Assembly: GCF_000725545.1 (NCBI RefSeq)
Contig: NZ_KL647056.1
Location: forward strand, 240,385 to 304,384
Source: Streptomyces exfoliatus
Lineage (GTDB): Bacteria > Actinomycetota > Actinomycetes > Streptomycetales > Streptomycetaceae
Length of the DNA stretch: 64,000 bases
Direction: 5' to 3'
Below are positions 1 to 9,429 of this stretch, one piece after another. The stretch's first letter is position 1, and every line of letters begins with the position of its first letter. The notes under the pieces are model-generated. The model worked only from the letters and a program-made list of their open reading frames with translations. It searched no databases and was not told the DNA's origin. The translations under genes and the position numbers were made by a program.

Positions 1-432
<432 letters not shown>

Positions 433-440
<8 letters not shown>

Positions 441-2370
441 CGATGGCCTCCTTGAGGGCGGCGGCGAGCTGCTCGGCCTTGAACGGCATGCCGTTGACCT
501 GGGTGTGGCTCCGGGCGTCGACGAGGTACTTCGCCCGGACGAGGGTGGCGAGCTGGCCGAGGTTCATCTCGGGGATGACGACCTTCTCGTACCGCTTCAG
601 CACCTCGCCGAGGTTCTTCGGGAAGGGGTTGAGGTGGCGCAGGTGGGTCTGGGCGATGGGCTTGCCCGCGACCCTGAGGCGGCGGACGGCCGCGGTGATC
701 GGCCCGTAGGTGGAGCCCCAGCCGAGGACCAGGGTGTCGGCGCCGTCCGGGTCGTCGACCTCGATGTCGGGGACGTCGATGCCGTCGATCTTTGCCTGCC
801 GGGTGCGGACCATGAACTCGTGGTTGGCGGGGTCGTACGAGATGTTGCCGGTGCCGTCCTGCTTCTCGATGCCGCCGATGCGGTGTTCGAGGCCGGGTGT
901 GCCGGGTACGGCCCACGGGCGGGCCAGGGTCTCGGGGTCGCGCTTGTACGGCCAGAAGACCTCGGTGCCGTCGTCGAGCGTGTGGTTCGGGCCGGTGGCG
1001 AACAGGGTCCGCAGGTCGGGGAGGTCCCCGACATCGGGGACGCGCCAGGGCTCGGAGCCGTTGGCGAGGTAGCCGTCGGACAGCAGGAAGACCGGCGTGC
1101 GGTAGGTGAGGGCGATCCGGGCCGCCTCGACGGCCGCGTCGAAGCAGTCGGCGGGCGTCCTGGGGGCGACGACCGGCACCGGCGCCTCGCCGTTGCGGCC
1201 GTACATGGCCTGGAGGAGGTCGGCCTGCTCGGTCTTGGTGGGCAGGCCGGTCGACGGGCCGCCCCGCTGGATGTCGACGATGAGGAGCGGCAGCTCCAGG
1301 GAGACCGCGAGCCCGATCGTCTCCGACTTCAGCGCCACGCCGGGGCCGGAGGTGGTGGTCACGGCGAGCGAGCCGCCGAAGGCCGCGCCGAGCGCGGCGC
1401 CGATGCCCGCGATCTCGTCCTCGGCCTGGAAGGTGCGCACGCCGAAGTTCTTGTGCTTGGACAGCTCGTGGAGGATGTCCGATGCCGGGGTGATGGGGTA
1501 CGAGCCGAGGTAGAGCGGCAGGTCGGCCTGCCGGCCCGCGGCGATCAGCCCGTACGAGAGGGCGAGGTTCCCCGAGATGTTCCGGTAGGTGCCGGCGGGG
1601 AAGGCGCGGGTCGCCGGGGCGACCTCGTAGGAGACGGCGAAGTCCTCGGTGGTCTCGCCGAAGTTCCAGCCGGCCCGGAAGGCGGCCACGTTGGCCTCGG
1701 CGATCTGCGGCTTCTTCGCGAACTTCTGGCGCAGGAAGTTCTCGGTGCCCTCGGTCGGCCGGTGGTACATCCAGGAGAGCAGTCCGAGCGCGAACATGTT
1801 CTTGGAGCGCTCGGCCTCCTTCCGGGACAGGCCGAAGTCCTTCAGGGCCTCCACGGTGAGCGTGGTGAGCGGCACCGGGTGGACCCGGTAGCCGTCCAGC
1901 GAGCCGTCCTCCAGGGGGGACGTCTCGTAGCCGACCTTGGCCATGGCGCGCTTGGCGAACTCGTCGGTGTTCACGATGATCTCGCCACCGCGCGGCACGT
2001 CCCCGATGTTCGCCTTGAGGGCGGCGGGGTTCATCGCGACCAGCACGTTCGGGGCGTCACCGGGGGTCAGGATGTCGTGGTCGGCGAAGTGCAGCTGGAA
2101 GGAGGAGACGCCGGGCAGGGTTCCGGCGGGTGCCCGGATCTCGGCCGGGAAGTTCGGCAGCGTCGAGAGGTCGTTCCCGAAGGACGCCGTCTCCGAGGTG
2201 AACCGGTCACCTGTCAGCTGCATGCCGTCACCGGAGTCACCCGCGAAGCGGATGATCACCCGGTCGAGCCGGCGTACTTCCTTCTCTGTACCGTGGTGCG
2301 GCTTGGCCGGGGCGCTGCGCTGCTCCCCGAGCAGGGCCTCACCGGCCTCGCTACTGACCTGGCTGGTCAC
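433..2370 (-). CDS. korA: 2-oxoacid:ferredoxin oxidoreductase, fused gamma-alpha subunit
   Basis: Alpha subunit of the KOR/OFOR complex, about 645 aa, with the fused domain order typical of two-subunit enzymes. The N-terminal gamma (POR-type) domain carries [14 protein letters not shown] near residue 40. A pyrimidine-binding alpha domain follows, with [17 protein letters not shown] (the YPITP motif contacts the 2-oxoacid carboxylate), [17 protein letters not shown] and [14 protein letters not shown] chose the GTG at 2370 because AGGGAGG lies 9 nt upstream; a longer in-frame reading to 2394 has no such site. It is followed by korB with an 8-nt overlap. In actinomycetes such enzymes operate aerobically beside or instead of 2-oxoglutarate dehydrogenase. 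Reduced ferredoxin could feed the nearby nuo-like complex (inference). Confidence 0.93.
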
Positions 2371-2593
2371 TGAACTGGACCTCCCTCGCGGCAAGGGGAC
2401 TCTCCGCCGAAGGCGGGAGAAGGCTCGGGCTGCGGTCGGCCGATCACCGTCCGTCCCGTGCCCACCCTACGACGGTAAGGGGGGCCCTCCCGGGACTTCT
2501 CACATTGTGGACCTCTTTTTGAGACGCCCTCTTGCCCTGAATTGTCACGTTCTGTCGCCGCCCGGATTTCCGGAATGCCGGATTCCGTCCCCT

Positions 2594-2614
2594 CCGGGGG
2601 CTCGGGGCCCCCGG
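2594..2614 (-). terminator. GC-rich hairpin downstream of the response regulator
   Basis: Perfect inverted repeat CCGGGGGC-TCGGG-GCCCCCGG in the 298-bp region between the response regulator stop and the korA start. There is no clear T-run on either side, so it is a candidate terminator or processing hairpin for the leftward two-component operon. The rest of the interval presumably holds the korA promoter, but I see no convincing -35/-10 pair. Confidence 0.4.
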
Positions 2615-2647
2615 GGCGTCGACAGCCGGCCTTCCGTCCTCCAGGTC

Positions 2648-2666
2648 ATCTGACAGGGTGTCAGAT
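2648..2666 (-). terminator. Hairpin abutting the response regulator stop codon
   Basis: Perfect 8-bp inverted repeat ATCTGACA-GGG-TGTCAGAT starting 3 nt beyond the stop codon of the leftward response regulator gene. It is AT-richer than its surroundings. A transcript-end structure is the likeliest role; a protein-binding operator is an alternative. Confidence 0.4.
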
Positions 2667-2668
2667 CA

Positions 2669-3349
2669 TCAGGACTTCAGATACGTCAACACTGCGAGTA
2701 CCCGGCGATGATCGCCGTCACTCGGCGAGAGCCCCAGCTTCAGGAAGATGTTGCTGATGTGCTTCTCCACCGCGCCGTCGCTCACGACCAGCGCTTTCGC
2801 GATCGCCGAGTTCGTCCGGCCCTCCGCCATCAGGCCCAGGACCTCCCGCTCGCGCGGAGTGAGGTTCGCCAGCACGTCCTGCTGACGGCTCCGGCCCAGC
2901 AGCTGCTGCACGACCTCCGGATCCAGCGCCGTACCGCCGCCGGCGACGCGTACGACCGCGTCCACGAACTCACGGACCTCCGCCACCCGGTCCTTCAGCA
3001 GATATCCCACACCCCGGCTGGAACCGGCCAGGAGTTCGGTGGCGTACTGCTCCTCCACATACTGCGAAAGGACCAGCACGCCGAGCCCCGGATACTCCTT
3101 GCGCAGCCGCACCGCCGCCCGCACGCCCTCGTCCGTGTGCGTGGGCGGCATCCGTACGTCCGCGACCACGACGTCCGGCAGCGCCCCCTGGCCCGCGAGC
3201 CCGGCGACGGTCTCGACGAGCGCCTCGCCGTCCCCGACGCCGGCCACGACGTCGTGCCCCAGATCGGTCAGGAGCCGGGTCAGTCCCTCCCTGAGCAGCA
3301 CGGAATCCTCGGCGATGACCACCCGAACCCGCTCCGCCACGCCTTGCAC
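2669..3349 (-). CDS. NarL/FixJ-family two-component response regulator
   Basis: Response regulator of 226 aa. The receiver domain (about residues 8-130) has the acidic pair E14/D15, the probable phosphoacceptor D64 in VVVADVRMPP, and a conserved Lys in YLLKDRV. A C-terminal LuxR/GerE helix-turn-helix (about 160-210) reads LTPREREVLGLMAEGRTN and GAVEKHISNIFLKLGL. It is the last gene of a leftward cluster with two sensor kinases that both belong to the HisKA_3 class, the usual partner class for NarL-type regulators. It is probably phosphorylated by one or both kinases and acts as a DNA-binding transcription factor. Its targets are unknown; the adjacent nuo operon and the kinase genes themselves are candidates. 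Confidence 0.92.
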   Translation of the reverse strand: MQGVAERVRVVIAEDSVLLREGLTRLLTDLGHDVVAGVGDGEALVETVAGLAGQGALPDVVVADVRMPPTHTDEGVRAAVRLRKEYPGLGVLVLSQYVEEQYATELLAGSSRGVGYLLKDRVAEVREFVDAVVRVAGGGTALDPEVVQQLLGRSRQQDVLANLTPREREVLGLMAEGRTNSAIAKALVVSDGAVEKHISNIFLKLGLSPSDGDHRRVLAVLTYLKS

Positions 3350-3474
3350 AACCAGCCCCCATGTCCCGGTCCACCGATACGGCCTTCAGCATCGCAGGCC
3401 GACGCCCCGGGCGTGAGGACCCGTGCAGATTGCCCGGGGCGGCGGCCCCACGCTCCACCCCGTGCTCCCGCGGG

Positions 3475-4761
3475 CTACGCCCGCCACGGCAGCTCCGCCG
3501 TGACCGTCGTCGGCCCGCCCGCGGGCGAATCCACCGCGAGCACCCCGTCGACCGCCCCCACCCGCTCCGTCAGGCCCGCCAGGCTCCGGCCCGCGAGGGA
3601 CTCCGCCCCGCCGACCCCGTCATCCCTGACCTGCACCATCAGCCGGTCGCCCGCCCGCCACACGTCCACCCAGGCGCGCCGGGCCCCCGCGTGCTCCGTG
3701 ACGTTCCGCAGCAGCTCCGAGACCGTGAAGTACGCGATACCCTCGATCGCCGGCAGCGGCCGGGCCGGCAGGTCCACATCCACCGACACCGGGACCGCGC
3801 ACCGCGAGGCCACCGCGGAGAGCGCCGCGTCGAGACCGCGGTCGGTCAGGACCGCCGGGTGGATGCCCCGGGCGAGGTCCCGCAGCTCCCGGAGCGCGAG
3901 CTTCACCTCGCCGTGGGCCTCGTCGACCAGGACCGCCGCCGCCTGCGGGTCCGCCGCGAGCTTCTCCTTCGCGAGCCCCAGGTCCATGGCGAGCGCGGCG
4001 AGCCGGGCCTGGGCGCCGTCGTGCAGGGCCCGCTCGATGCGGCGCAGGTCCGCGGCGGCGGTGTCCACGACGACACCCCGGTCCGACTCCAGCTCGGTCA
4101 CCCGCGTGGCCAGCCGGGACGGGCCGAGCAGCCCCGAGACGAGGACCCGGTCGACGGCGACGAGACCGCGCAGCAGCCACGGCCCGACCATCACGAGCAG
4201 CAGCCCGACGGCGCTGGTCACGGCGATCTCGAAGGGGGAGTCGAGATAGAGGTCGTGGGAACCGTCGCCGTACAGCTGCATGCCGTCCTGCCCCAGGTAC
4301 GCGGGGAACACCCACTGCCACAGCGGATACAGGAAGAGGCCCCAGCCCGTCGCCCAGAACGTCACCGTCACCGTGAACGAGAACACCGCCCACGGCATGT
4401 GCACGACCGCGTACAGCAGGTGCCGCCACGCCGCCCCGCTCTTCAGCATGGCCCCCATCCACGAGAACGCCCCGCCGGTCCGGCCCCGCACGGGCTCGGG
4501 CGGCCGGACGTCGAGCCCGAGCAGCCCGCGCGCCCTGGCCCGCTCGACGGCCCCGAAGCCCCGGCACATCGCGAGGGCCCCGGCCAGGATCGGCACACCG
4601 AGGAAGGTGATGAGCAGCCCGACGCCGGCCGAGACGAAGGAGACGGAGAGCGCGAACCAGAGGACGCCGAGCGGGAGCCCGATCAGCACGTAGAGCAGGG
4701 CACGCCAGGTGCGGGCCTCGAACGGCGCGCGGATCGCGGCGGGGAGTCGGTGGGAGGCCAT
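3475..4761 (-). CDS. Membrane sensor histidine kinase (HisKA_3), paralogue 1
   Basis: Two-component sensor kinase of 428 aa. Hydrophobic segments lie at about residues 20-62, 113-150 and 180-198, with a short possible extracytoplasmic stretch (about 155-178) between them. The HisKA_3 dimerisation/phosphotransfer motif RRIERALHDGAQARL places the phospho-His at H247. A C-terminal HATPase_c domain has the N-box SELLRNVTEHA and the G-box DDGVGGAE. The catalytic half is very similar to the kinase at 5021-6187, so the two are duplicates with divergent N-terminal sensor regions. The gene lies 125 bp upstream of the response regulator start and reads in the same direction. Signal unknown. Confidence 0.9.
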   Translation of the reverse strand: MASHRLPAAIRAPFEARTWRALLYVLIGLPLGVLWFALSVSFVSAGVGLLITFLGVPILAGALAMCRGFGAVERARARGLLGLDVRPPEPVRGRTGGAFSWMGAMLKSGAAWRHLLYAVVHMPWAVFSFTVTVTFWATGWGLFLYPLWQWVFPAYLGQDGMQLYGDGSHDLYLDSPFEIAVTSAVGLLLVMVGPWLLRGLVAVDRVLVSGLLGPSRLATRVTELESDRGVVVDTAAADLRRIERALHDGAQARLAALAMDLGLAKEKLAADPQAAAVLVDEAHGEVKLALRELRDLARGIHPAVLTDRGLDAALSAVASRCAVPVSVDVDLPARPLPAIEGIAYFTVSELLRNVTEHAGARRAWVDVWRAGDRLMVQVRDDGVGGAESLAGRSLAGLTERVGAVDGVLAVDSPAGGPTTVTAELPWRA

Positions 4762-4892
4762 CGCGGGGGTCCTTCTCTACGAGTCGTACGAGGGAGAGGG
4801 GAGCGGTCGGTACGTGTCCCAGGCTTCCGTGCGGCGGCCCGCCGGACCATGAGGTGAGTCGGCGTCTACGGGCGGGGGTTTTCCCTACCTGC

Positions 4893-5020
4893 GGTCACAG
4901 GCAGGCCCAACCTGCGGCCGCGTGCCTGGTCGCACCTGGGGTCACAGGCAGGCCGAACCTGCGGCCGCGTGCCTGGGCGCACCCGCGGTCACAGGCCGGC
5001 AGACCCGGCCTCACCCGCGT
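4893..5020. repeat. 47-bp tandem repeat, about 2.7 copies, between the two kinase genes
   Basis: Units start at 4893, 4940 and 4987, each beginning GGTCACAGGC, giving an exact 47-bp period. The first two units are nearly identical (GGTCACAGGCAGGC then ACCTGCGGCCGCGTGCCTG). The third is degenerate and runs into the 3' end of the kinase gene at 5021. Each full unit contains CAGGCA paired with TGCCTG about 19 nt further on, so each could fold as a hairpin. The rest of the 4762-5020 intergenic interval has no gene. Possible roles are a processing or attenuation element, or a minisatellite that varies between strains. Confidence 0.8.
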
Positions 5021-6187
5021 TCACACGCCCGGCCGCGAGCGCCACGGCAGCTCCGCCGTCACCGTCGTCGGACCGCCCTCCGGCGACTCCACGACCAGGA
5101 GCCCGTCCACCGCGCCGAGCCGCTCCGCGAGCCCCGCGAGCCCCGTACCGCCGTCGAGGCGTGCTCCGCCCGAGCCGTCGTCCGCCACCCGCAGCAGCAG
5201 CCGGTCCTCCGCCCGCCACACGTCCACGGAGGCGGACCGGGCGCGCGCGTGCTTGGAGACGTTCTGGAGGAGCTCCGACACCGTGAAGTACGCGATGCCC
5301 TCGATCGCCTCCGCCGGTCGCTCCGCCAGGTCCACCGACACCTTCACCGGAACCGTGCACCGCGCGGAGACCGAGGAGAGCGCGGCGCTGAGCCCCCGGT
5401 CGGTGAGGACCGCGGGGTGGATGCCCCGGGCCAGGTCCCGCAGCTCCTGGAGCGCGAGCTTCACCTCGCCGTGCGCCTCGTCGACCATCGCCGCGGCCGT
5501 CTCCGGGTCTTCGAGCAGCTTCTCCTTCGCCAGGCCGAGCCCCATCGCCAGCGCCACGAGCCGGGCCTGCGCGCCGTCGTGCAGGTCGCGTTCGATGCGC
5601 CGCAGGTCGGCCGCGGCGGTGTCGACGACCACGCCCCGGTCCGACTCCAGCTCGGCGATCCGCCGCTCCAGCTCGTCGGAGGGCGAGAGCAGCCCCCGGA
5701 CCATGCCCCGGTCGGCGTTGGCCAGACCCCGGGAGAGGAAGGGGAGCACGGGCCACAGGACGATGAGCGAGACCAGGGCGAGCGTGAAGGTCACGATCCC
5801 CCAGGGCAGCCGGATCAGCCCGTACAGCTGGGTCCGCCAGGCCACCGGGTCCTTCAGCGAGGTCCACAGCCAGCCGAAGAAGCCGTCGCGCGACGGCAGC
5901 GGGGACGGCTCGGCGACCTCGACGTCGAGCAGCCCGCGCGCCCGCGCCCGCTCCGACCGGCCGATCAGCCGCGCGCCGCGCAGCCCGAGGGCGAGCAGCG
6001 GCAGCCCGATCACGGTGACCGAGAGACCGACGCCGAGGAGCACGCTCACGACGGCGTAGACGAAGCCGACCAGGGCGGTGAGGAGATTGGAGAGGAGGAA
6101 GGCGATCTCCTTCCACGTCTCCTTGCCGTAGGCGGTGCGCTGCGGCGGACGGGGGGCGGGAGGGGAGGATTCATGATCGGCGCTCAT
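5021..6187 (-). CDS. Membrane sensor histidine kinase (HisKA_3), paralogue 2
   Basis: Sensor kinase of 388 aa from ATG 6187 (MSADHESSPPAPRPPQR). A GTG-initiated version from 6262 is possible but has no ribosome-binding site. Hydrophobic segments lie at about residues 28-67 and 122-150. The linker ELESDRGVVVDTAAADLRR, the H-box RRIERDLHDGAQARL (H203), the N-box SELLQNVSKHA and the G-box DDGSGGAR match those of the kinase at 3475-4761 almost residue for residue. The N-terminal half is less similar and lacks the longer loop of paralogue 1. It lies upstream in the same leftward cluster and probably shares the single response regulator. It diverges from nuoA, with about 160 bp between the starts. 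Confidence 0.88.
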   Translation of the reverse strand: MSADHESSPPAPRPPQRTAYGKETWKEIAFLLSNLLTALVGFVYAVVSVLLGVGLSVTVIGLPLLALGLRGARLIGRSERARARGLLDVEVAEPSPLPSRDGFFGWLWTSLKDPVAWRTQLYGLIRLPWGIVTFTLALVSLIVLWPVLPFLSRGLANADRGMVRGLLSPSDELERRIAELESDRGVVVDTAAADLRRIERDLHDGAQARLVALAMGLGLAKEKLLEDPETAAAMVDEAHGEVKLALQELRDLARGIHPAVLTDRGLSAALSSVSARCTVPVKVSVDLAERPAEAIEGIAYFTVSELLQNVSKHARARSASVDVWRAEDRLLLRVADDGSGGARLDGGTGLAGLAERLGAVDGLLVVESPEGGPTTVTAELPWRSRPGV

Positions 6188-6272
6188 GCTCCCCAGACTG
6201 CCGGTCGGCGGCCGCGCGACGCCATGGGGGAGGTCGGTGAGAGAGAGGGGGGATATCCCCACCCGCGACTGC

Positions 6273-6300
6273 TTACGGCGCCTTTAGCAGGGCCTAGACT
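6273..6300 (+). promoter_or_regulatory. Candidate promoter of the nuo operon
   Basis: TTACGG (6273-6278) and TAGACT (6295-6300) are separated by 16 nt, resembling a HrdB-type promoter. A start site near 6307 would give a 40-nt leader to the preferred nuoA GTG at 6349. An in-frame GTG also occurs at 6316. Confidence 0.45.
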
Positions 6301-6348
6301 CGCGTCCGTACAGAAGTGACCCATGAGACACGAGACCGAGGGGCGGAC

Positions 6349-6750
6349 GTGCGGGAACCGACCGTTGTCGCGGCCGACGCGGCGGACTACTTCCAGACGT
6401 ACTCCGTCGTCGGCCTGCTCGCCGTCGTCGGCGTGCTCTTCGTCGCCGTGGCGTTCGGCGCGGGCCGGCTGCTGAGGCCCGTCGTGCCCACGCCCGAGAA
6501 ACTCCTCACCTACGAGTGCGGTGTCGACCCCGTGGGGGAGGGCTGGGCGCACACCCAGGTCCGCTACTACGTGTACGCCTTCCTCTACGTCATCTTCGCC
6601 GTCGACTCGATCTTCCTCTTCCCCTGGGCGACGGTCTTCGCGGCACCCGGTTACGGGGCCACGACCCTGGTCGAGATGTTCGTCTTCCTGGGCTTCCTCG
6701 CCGTGGGGCTGCTCTACGCATACAAGAAGGGCGTCCTGACATGGACGTGA
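6349..6750 (+). CDS. nuoA: NADH-quinone oxidoreductase subunit A-like
   Basis: Small membrane subunit of complex I, 133 aa from GTG 6349, which is preceded by GAGGGGCG at good spacing; an upstream in-frame GTG at 6316 would add 11 residues. It has three hydrophobic segments (about residues 15-37, 74-96, 103-125) and the NuoA signature [14 protein letters not shown] followed by [23 protein letters not shown]. It is the first gene of a ten-gene plus-strand operon and overlaps nuoB by 10 nt. The operon has no nuoD, E, F or G, so this appears to be the second, partial nuo set that streptomycetes carry alongside a complete one (inference from gene content). Confidence 0.93.
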   Translation: MREPTVVAADAADYFQTYSVVGLLAVVGVLFVAVAFGAGRLLRPVVPTPEKLLTYECGVDPVGEGWAHTQVRYYVYAFLYVIFAVDSIFLFPWATVFAAPGYGATTLVEMFVFLGFLAVGLLYAYKKGVLTWT

Positions 6751-7304
6751 CCCCGCTCCCCGCCCCGAAGCTGGGGACGCTCGCGCGCCTGGCCCCGGAG
6801 CCGATGAAGGTGGTCCTGAATTGGGGCCGCCGCTACAGCCTGTGGGTCTTCAACTTCGGCCTCGCCTGCTGCGCGATCGAGTTCATCGCCGCGTCGATGG
6901 CCCGGCACGACTTCATCCGGCTCGGCGTCATCCCGTTCGCGCCGGGCCCGCGCCAGGCCGACCTGATGATCGTCTCCGGCACCGTGACGGACAAGATGGC
7001 CCCGGCCGTCAAGCGCCTCTACGAGCAGATGCCGGAGCCGAAGTACGTCATCTCCTTCGGCGCCTGCTCGAACTGCGGCGGCCCGTACTGGGACTCGTAC
7101 GCGGTCACCAAGGGCGTCGACCAGATCATCCCCGTCGACGTGTACGTTCCGGGCTGCCCGCCGCGCCCCGAAGCGCTGCTCCAGGGCATCCTCAAGCTCC
7201 AGGAGAAGATCGCGCGCGAGAGCCTGGCGGAGCGGTACGCGTCGACGGCGACGGTCACGGAACTGACGAGCCCGCTGGTGCCCCCGCCGGGAGGCACGGC
7301 ATGA
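6741..7304 (+). CDS. nuoB: NADH-quinone oxidoreductase subunit B-like (N2 Fe-S cluster)
   Basis: NuoB homologue of 187 aa from ATG 6741, which overlaps the nuoA stop. NuoB binds the terminal [4Fe-4S] cluster N2 that passes electrons to quinone. All expected ligands are visible: adjacent Cys in [10 protein letters not shown], Cys in [11 protein letters not shown] and Cys in [12 protein letters not shown]. The arginine-rich loop [17 protein letters not shown] is also typical. In complete complex I the N2 site forms together with NuoD; no nuoD is encoded here, so this subunit must either borrow NuoD from another operon or work in an unusual complex. The nuoC start overlaps its stop (ATGA). Confidence 0.95.
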   Translation: MDVTPLPAPKLGTLARLAPEPMKVVLNWGRRYSLWVFNFGLACCAIEFIAASMARHDFIRLGVIPFAPGPRQADLMIVSGTVTDKMAPAVKRLYEQMPEPKYVISFGACSNCGGPYWDSYAVTKGVDQIIPVDVYVPGCPPRPEALLQGILKLQEKIARESLAERYASTATVTELTSPLVPPPGGTA

Positions 7305-8464
7305 CCGCCCCCGCCTACGACTCCCTCCCCGACTCCGTGACCGAGGTCTTCGGCGAGGAGGCGACGGCGGAGCGGGCGTACGACCTGCTGACCGTCGACG
7401 TCCCGCCGGCGTCCTGGATCACGGCGCTCACCACGGCCCGGGACGCGCTGGGCTGCACGTACTTCGACTGGCTGAGCGCGGTCGACGAGCCGGGCACGGG
7501 CTTCCGGGTCTGCGCGCACGTCGTGTCGCTCGCGGAGGGCCGCCCGCGCCGCCTCCTCGTCCGTACGACGGTCCCGCACGACGCCCCCGTCCTGCCCACG
7601 GCGATCGGGGTGTACGCGGGCGCGGGCTGGCACGAGCGCGAGACCCACGAGATGTTCGGCGTCGACTTCACCGGCCACCCGCACCTCGTCCCCCTCCTCC
7701 TCCCCGACAACTTCGAGGGCCACCCGCTGCGCAAGGACTTCGTCCTCGCGGCCCGGGTCGCCAAGGCGTGGCCGGGCGCGAAGGAGCCGGGCGAGTCGCA
7801 CGACGGCGGCCCGAAGCGCCGCCAGATGCTCCCGCCGGGTGTCCCGGACCCCAACGAGTGGGGCCCCCTGAAGGGCCAGCTCCCGCCTGCCCCGGCCCGC
7901 CCCGCCCGAGCGGCGGGAGACCGTCCGGCCCGCGCGGCGGCGGCCGACCGCCCGCCCCGCCGCGCCCGCTCCGTGTCGGAGGGCTCGGCGAGCCAAGCGG
8001 AAGCGACCACTCCGCCCCCGGCGGACGCGCCGGCCGAGACACCCCGCCCACCGCGCCGCTCCCGCTCGGTCGCGGAGGGCTCGGCGAGCCAGGCGGTACC
8101 GCCTTCGGACGACGCGACCGCGCCCGGCACCCCGACCCCCGAGGCCCGCCCGCCGCGCCGCTCCCGCTCGGCTTCGGAGGGCTCGGCGAGCCAGTCGGCC
8201 CCGGACGCCCCCGCGCCGAGCACGGAGGCCGCCGGTCCCGCCGCTCCCCGTACCCGCAGTGCGGACGCCCCCTGGCACCACGCCCGTCCGGCCTTCGACG
8301 AGGAACCGACCCCTCAGAAGGCCCCGGAGGCGAAGCCGGAGCCCGGCCCGCCCGTCGAGCCGGCCGCCCCGGCCGAGCCCGACGCCCCGGCCGCAGGCCC
8401 CGACACCGCCGCGCAGGGCGACGACACCGACCCCACCACCCCCGCCGGAGGCGATCCCGCGTGA
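7301..8464 (+). CDS. nuoC: NADH-quinone oxidoreductase subunit C-like with long repetitive tail
   Basis: NuoC homologue of 387 aa. The first about 180 residues are the 30-kDa subunit domain, ending in the signature [15 protein letters not shown] followed by [16 protein letters not shown]. The remaining about 200 residues are low-complexity and Pro/Ala/Arg-rich, and contain three copies of PPRR(A/S)RS-x-x-EGSASQ at about residues 219, 251 and 285. NuoC proteins are usually 150-250 aa, so the tail is an expansion. The repeats are conserved at DNA level and contain a 13-bp palindrome, which suggests spread of a small palindromic element in frame. The stop overlaps the GTG of nuoH (GTGA). Confidence 0.9.
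   Translation: MTAPAYDSLPDSVTEVFGEEATAERAYDLLTVDVPPASWITALTTARDALGCTYFDWLSAVDEPGTGFRVCAHVVSLAEGRPRRLLVRTTVPHDAPVLPTAIGVYAGAGWHERETHEMFGVDFTGHPHLVPLLLPDNFEGHPLRKDFVLAARVAKAWPGAKEPGESHDGGPKRRQMLPPGVPDPNEWGPLKGQLPPAPARPARAAGDRPARAAAADRPPRRARSVSEGSASQAEATTPPPADAPAETPRPPRRSRSVAEGSASQAVPPSDDATAPGTPTPEARPPRRSRSASEGSASQSAPDAPAPSTEAAGPAAPRTRSADAPWHHARPAFDEEPTPQKAPEAKPEPGPPVEPAAPAEPDAPAAGPDTAAQGDDTDPTTPAGGDPA
7961..8192 (+). repeat. Three in-frame copies of a palindrome-bearing repeat in nuoC
   Basis: The 13-mer GGCTCGGCGAGCC (a 6-bp inverted repeat around one base) occurs at 7982-7994, 8078-8090 and 8180-8192, each time preceded by CGGAG and by an arginine-coding CG-rich stretch. Spacings of 96 and 102 nt keep the frame, and each copy encodes the same EGSASQ peptide. 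The intervening sequence is unrelated, so this is an interspersed rather than a simple tandem repeat. Confidence 0.8.
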
Positions 8465-9429
8465 ACGACGTACTCGACGTCGCCCTCCGGCTGCTCGTCG
8501 TCTTCGCCGTCTTCCTCGTGCTGCCCCTCGTCGTCGGACAGACCGAGCACAAGGTCATGGCCCACATGCAGGGCCGTCTCGGCCCCATGTACGCCGGTGG
8601 CTTCCACGGCTGGGCCCAGCTCGTCGCCGACGGCGTGAAGTTCGCGCAGAAGGAGGACGTGGTCCCCAAGGACGCCGACCGCCGGGTCTTCCAGCTCGCG
8701 CCGGCCGTCGCCCTCCTCCCGTACCTCCTCGTCCTCGTCGCGATCCCCATCGGGCCGAGCGAGGGGGCCGTCGGTCAGGTCGTCGACGCGGGCATCTTCT
8801 TCGTCCTCGCCGTGATGGGCGTCGGCGTGCTCGGCAGCCTGATGGCCGGCTGGGCGTCCGCCAACAAGTTCTCGCTGCTCGGCGGCCTCCGTACCGCCGC
8901 CCAGCTCCTCGCGTACGAGCTTCCGATGCTGCTCGCCGCCGCCTCCGTGGCGATGGCCGCCGGCACCGTCTCCCTCCCCGGCATCCTGAACGCCTTCGAG
9001 TGGTGGTGGCTGCCCTGGCAGATCGTCGGCGCCCTCGTCTTCTTCGTGGCGGGGCTCGCGGAGCTCCAGCGGCCCCCGTTCGACATGCCGGTCGCCGACT
9101 CGGAGATCATCTTCGGCGCGTACACCGAGTACACCGGTCTCCGTTTCGCCCTGTTCCTGCTCGCCGAGTACGCCGGCATCGTCGTCCTGTGCGGTCTCAC
9201 CACCGTCCTCTTCCTCGGCGGCTGGCACGGCCCCTTCGGCGCGGACGGCCTCGGCTGGGTCTGGACCCTCCTGAAGACCGCCCTCCTCGCGTTCGTCGTC
9301 ATCTGGCTGCGGGTGAGCTACCCGCGGCTCCGTGAGGACCAGCTCCAGAAGCTGGCCTGGACGACGCTCGTCCCGCTCGCCCTCGCGCAGATCGCGCTCA
9401 CCGGCATCGTGAAGGTGGCGATCCAGTAA
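8461..9429 (+). CDS. nuoH: NADH-quinone oxidoreductase subunit H-like
   Basis: NuoH homologue of 322 aa, a membrane subunit at the junction with the peripheral arm that forms part of the quinone chamber. GTG 8461 overlaps the nuoC stop. About eight hydrophobic segments are visible, with the family motifs [39 protein letters not shown] and [18 protein letters not shown] followed by AYTEYTG. The conserved acidic residues of the E-channel loop are present. The stop overlaps the start of nuoI (TAATG). Confidence 0.95.
   Translation: MNDVLDVALRLLVVFAVFLVLPLVVGQTEHKVMAHMQGRLGPMYAGGFHGWAQLVADGVKFAQKEDVVPKDADRRVFQLAPAVALLPYLLVLVAIPIGPSEGAVGQVVDAGIFFVLAVMGVGVLGSLMAGWASANKFSLLGGLRTAAQLLAYELPMLLAAASVAMAAGTVSLPGILNAFEWWWLPWQIVGALVFFVAGLAELQRPPFDMPVADSEIIFGAYTEYTGLRFALFLLAEYAGIVVLCGLTTVLFLGGWHGPFGADGLGWVWTLLKTALLAFVVIWLRVSYPRLREDQLQKLAWTTLVPLALAQIALTGIVKVAIQ

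Noticed and set aside
4893..5020. CRISPR array
   Set aside because: The 47-bp units are contiguous tandem copies without unique spacers, and no cas genes are nearby.
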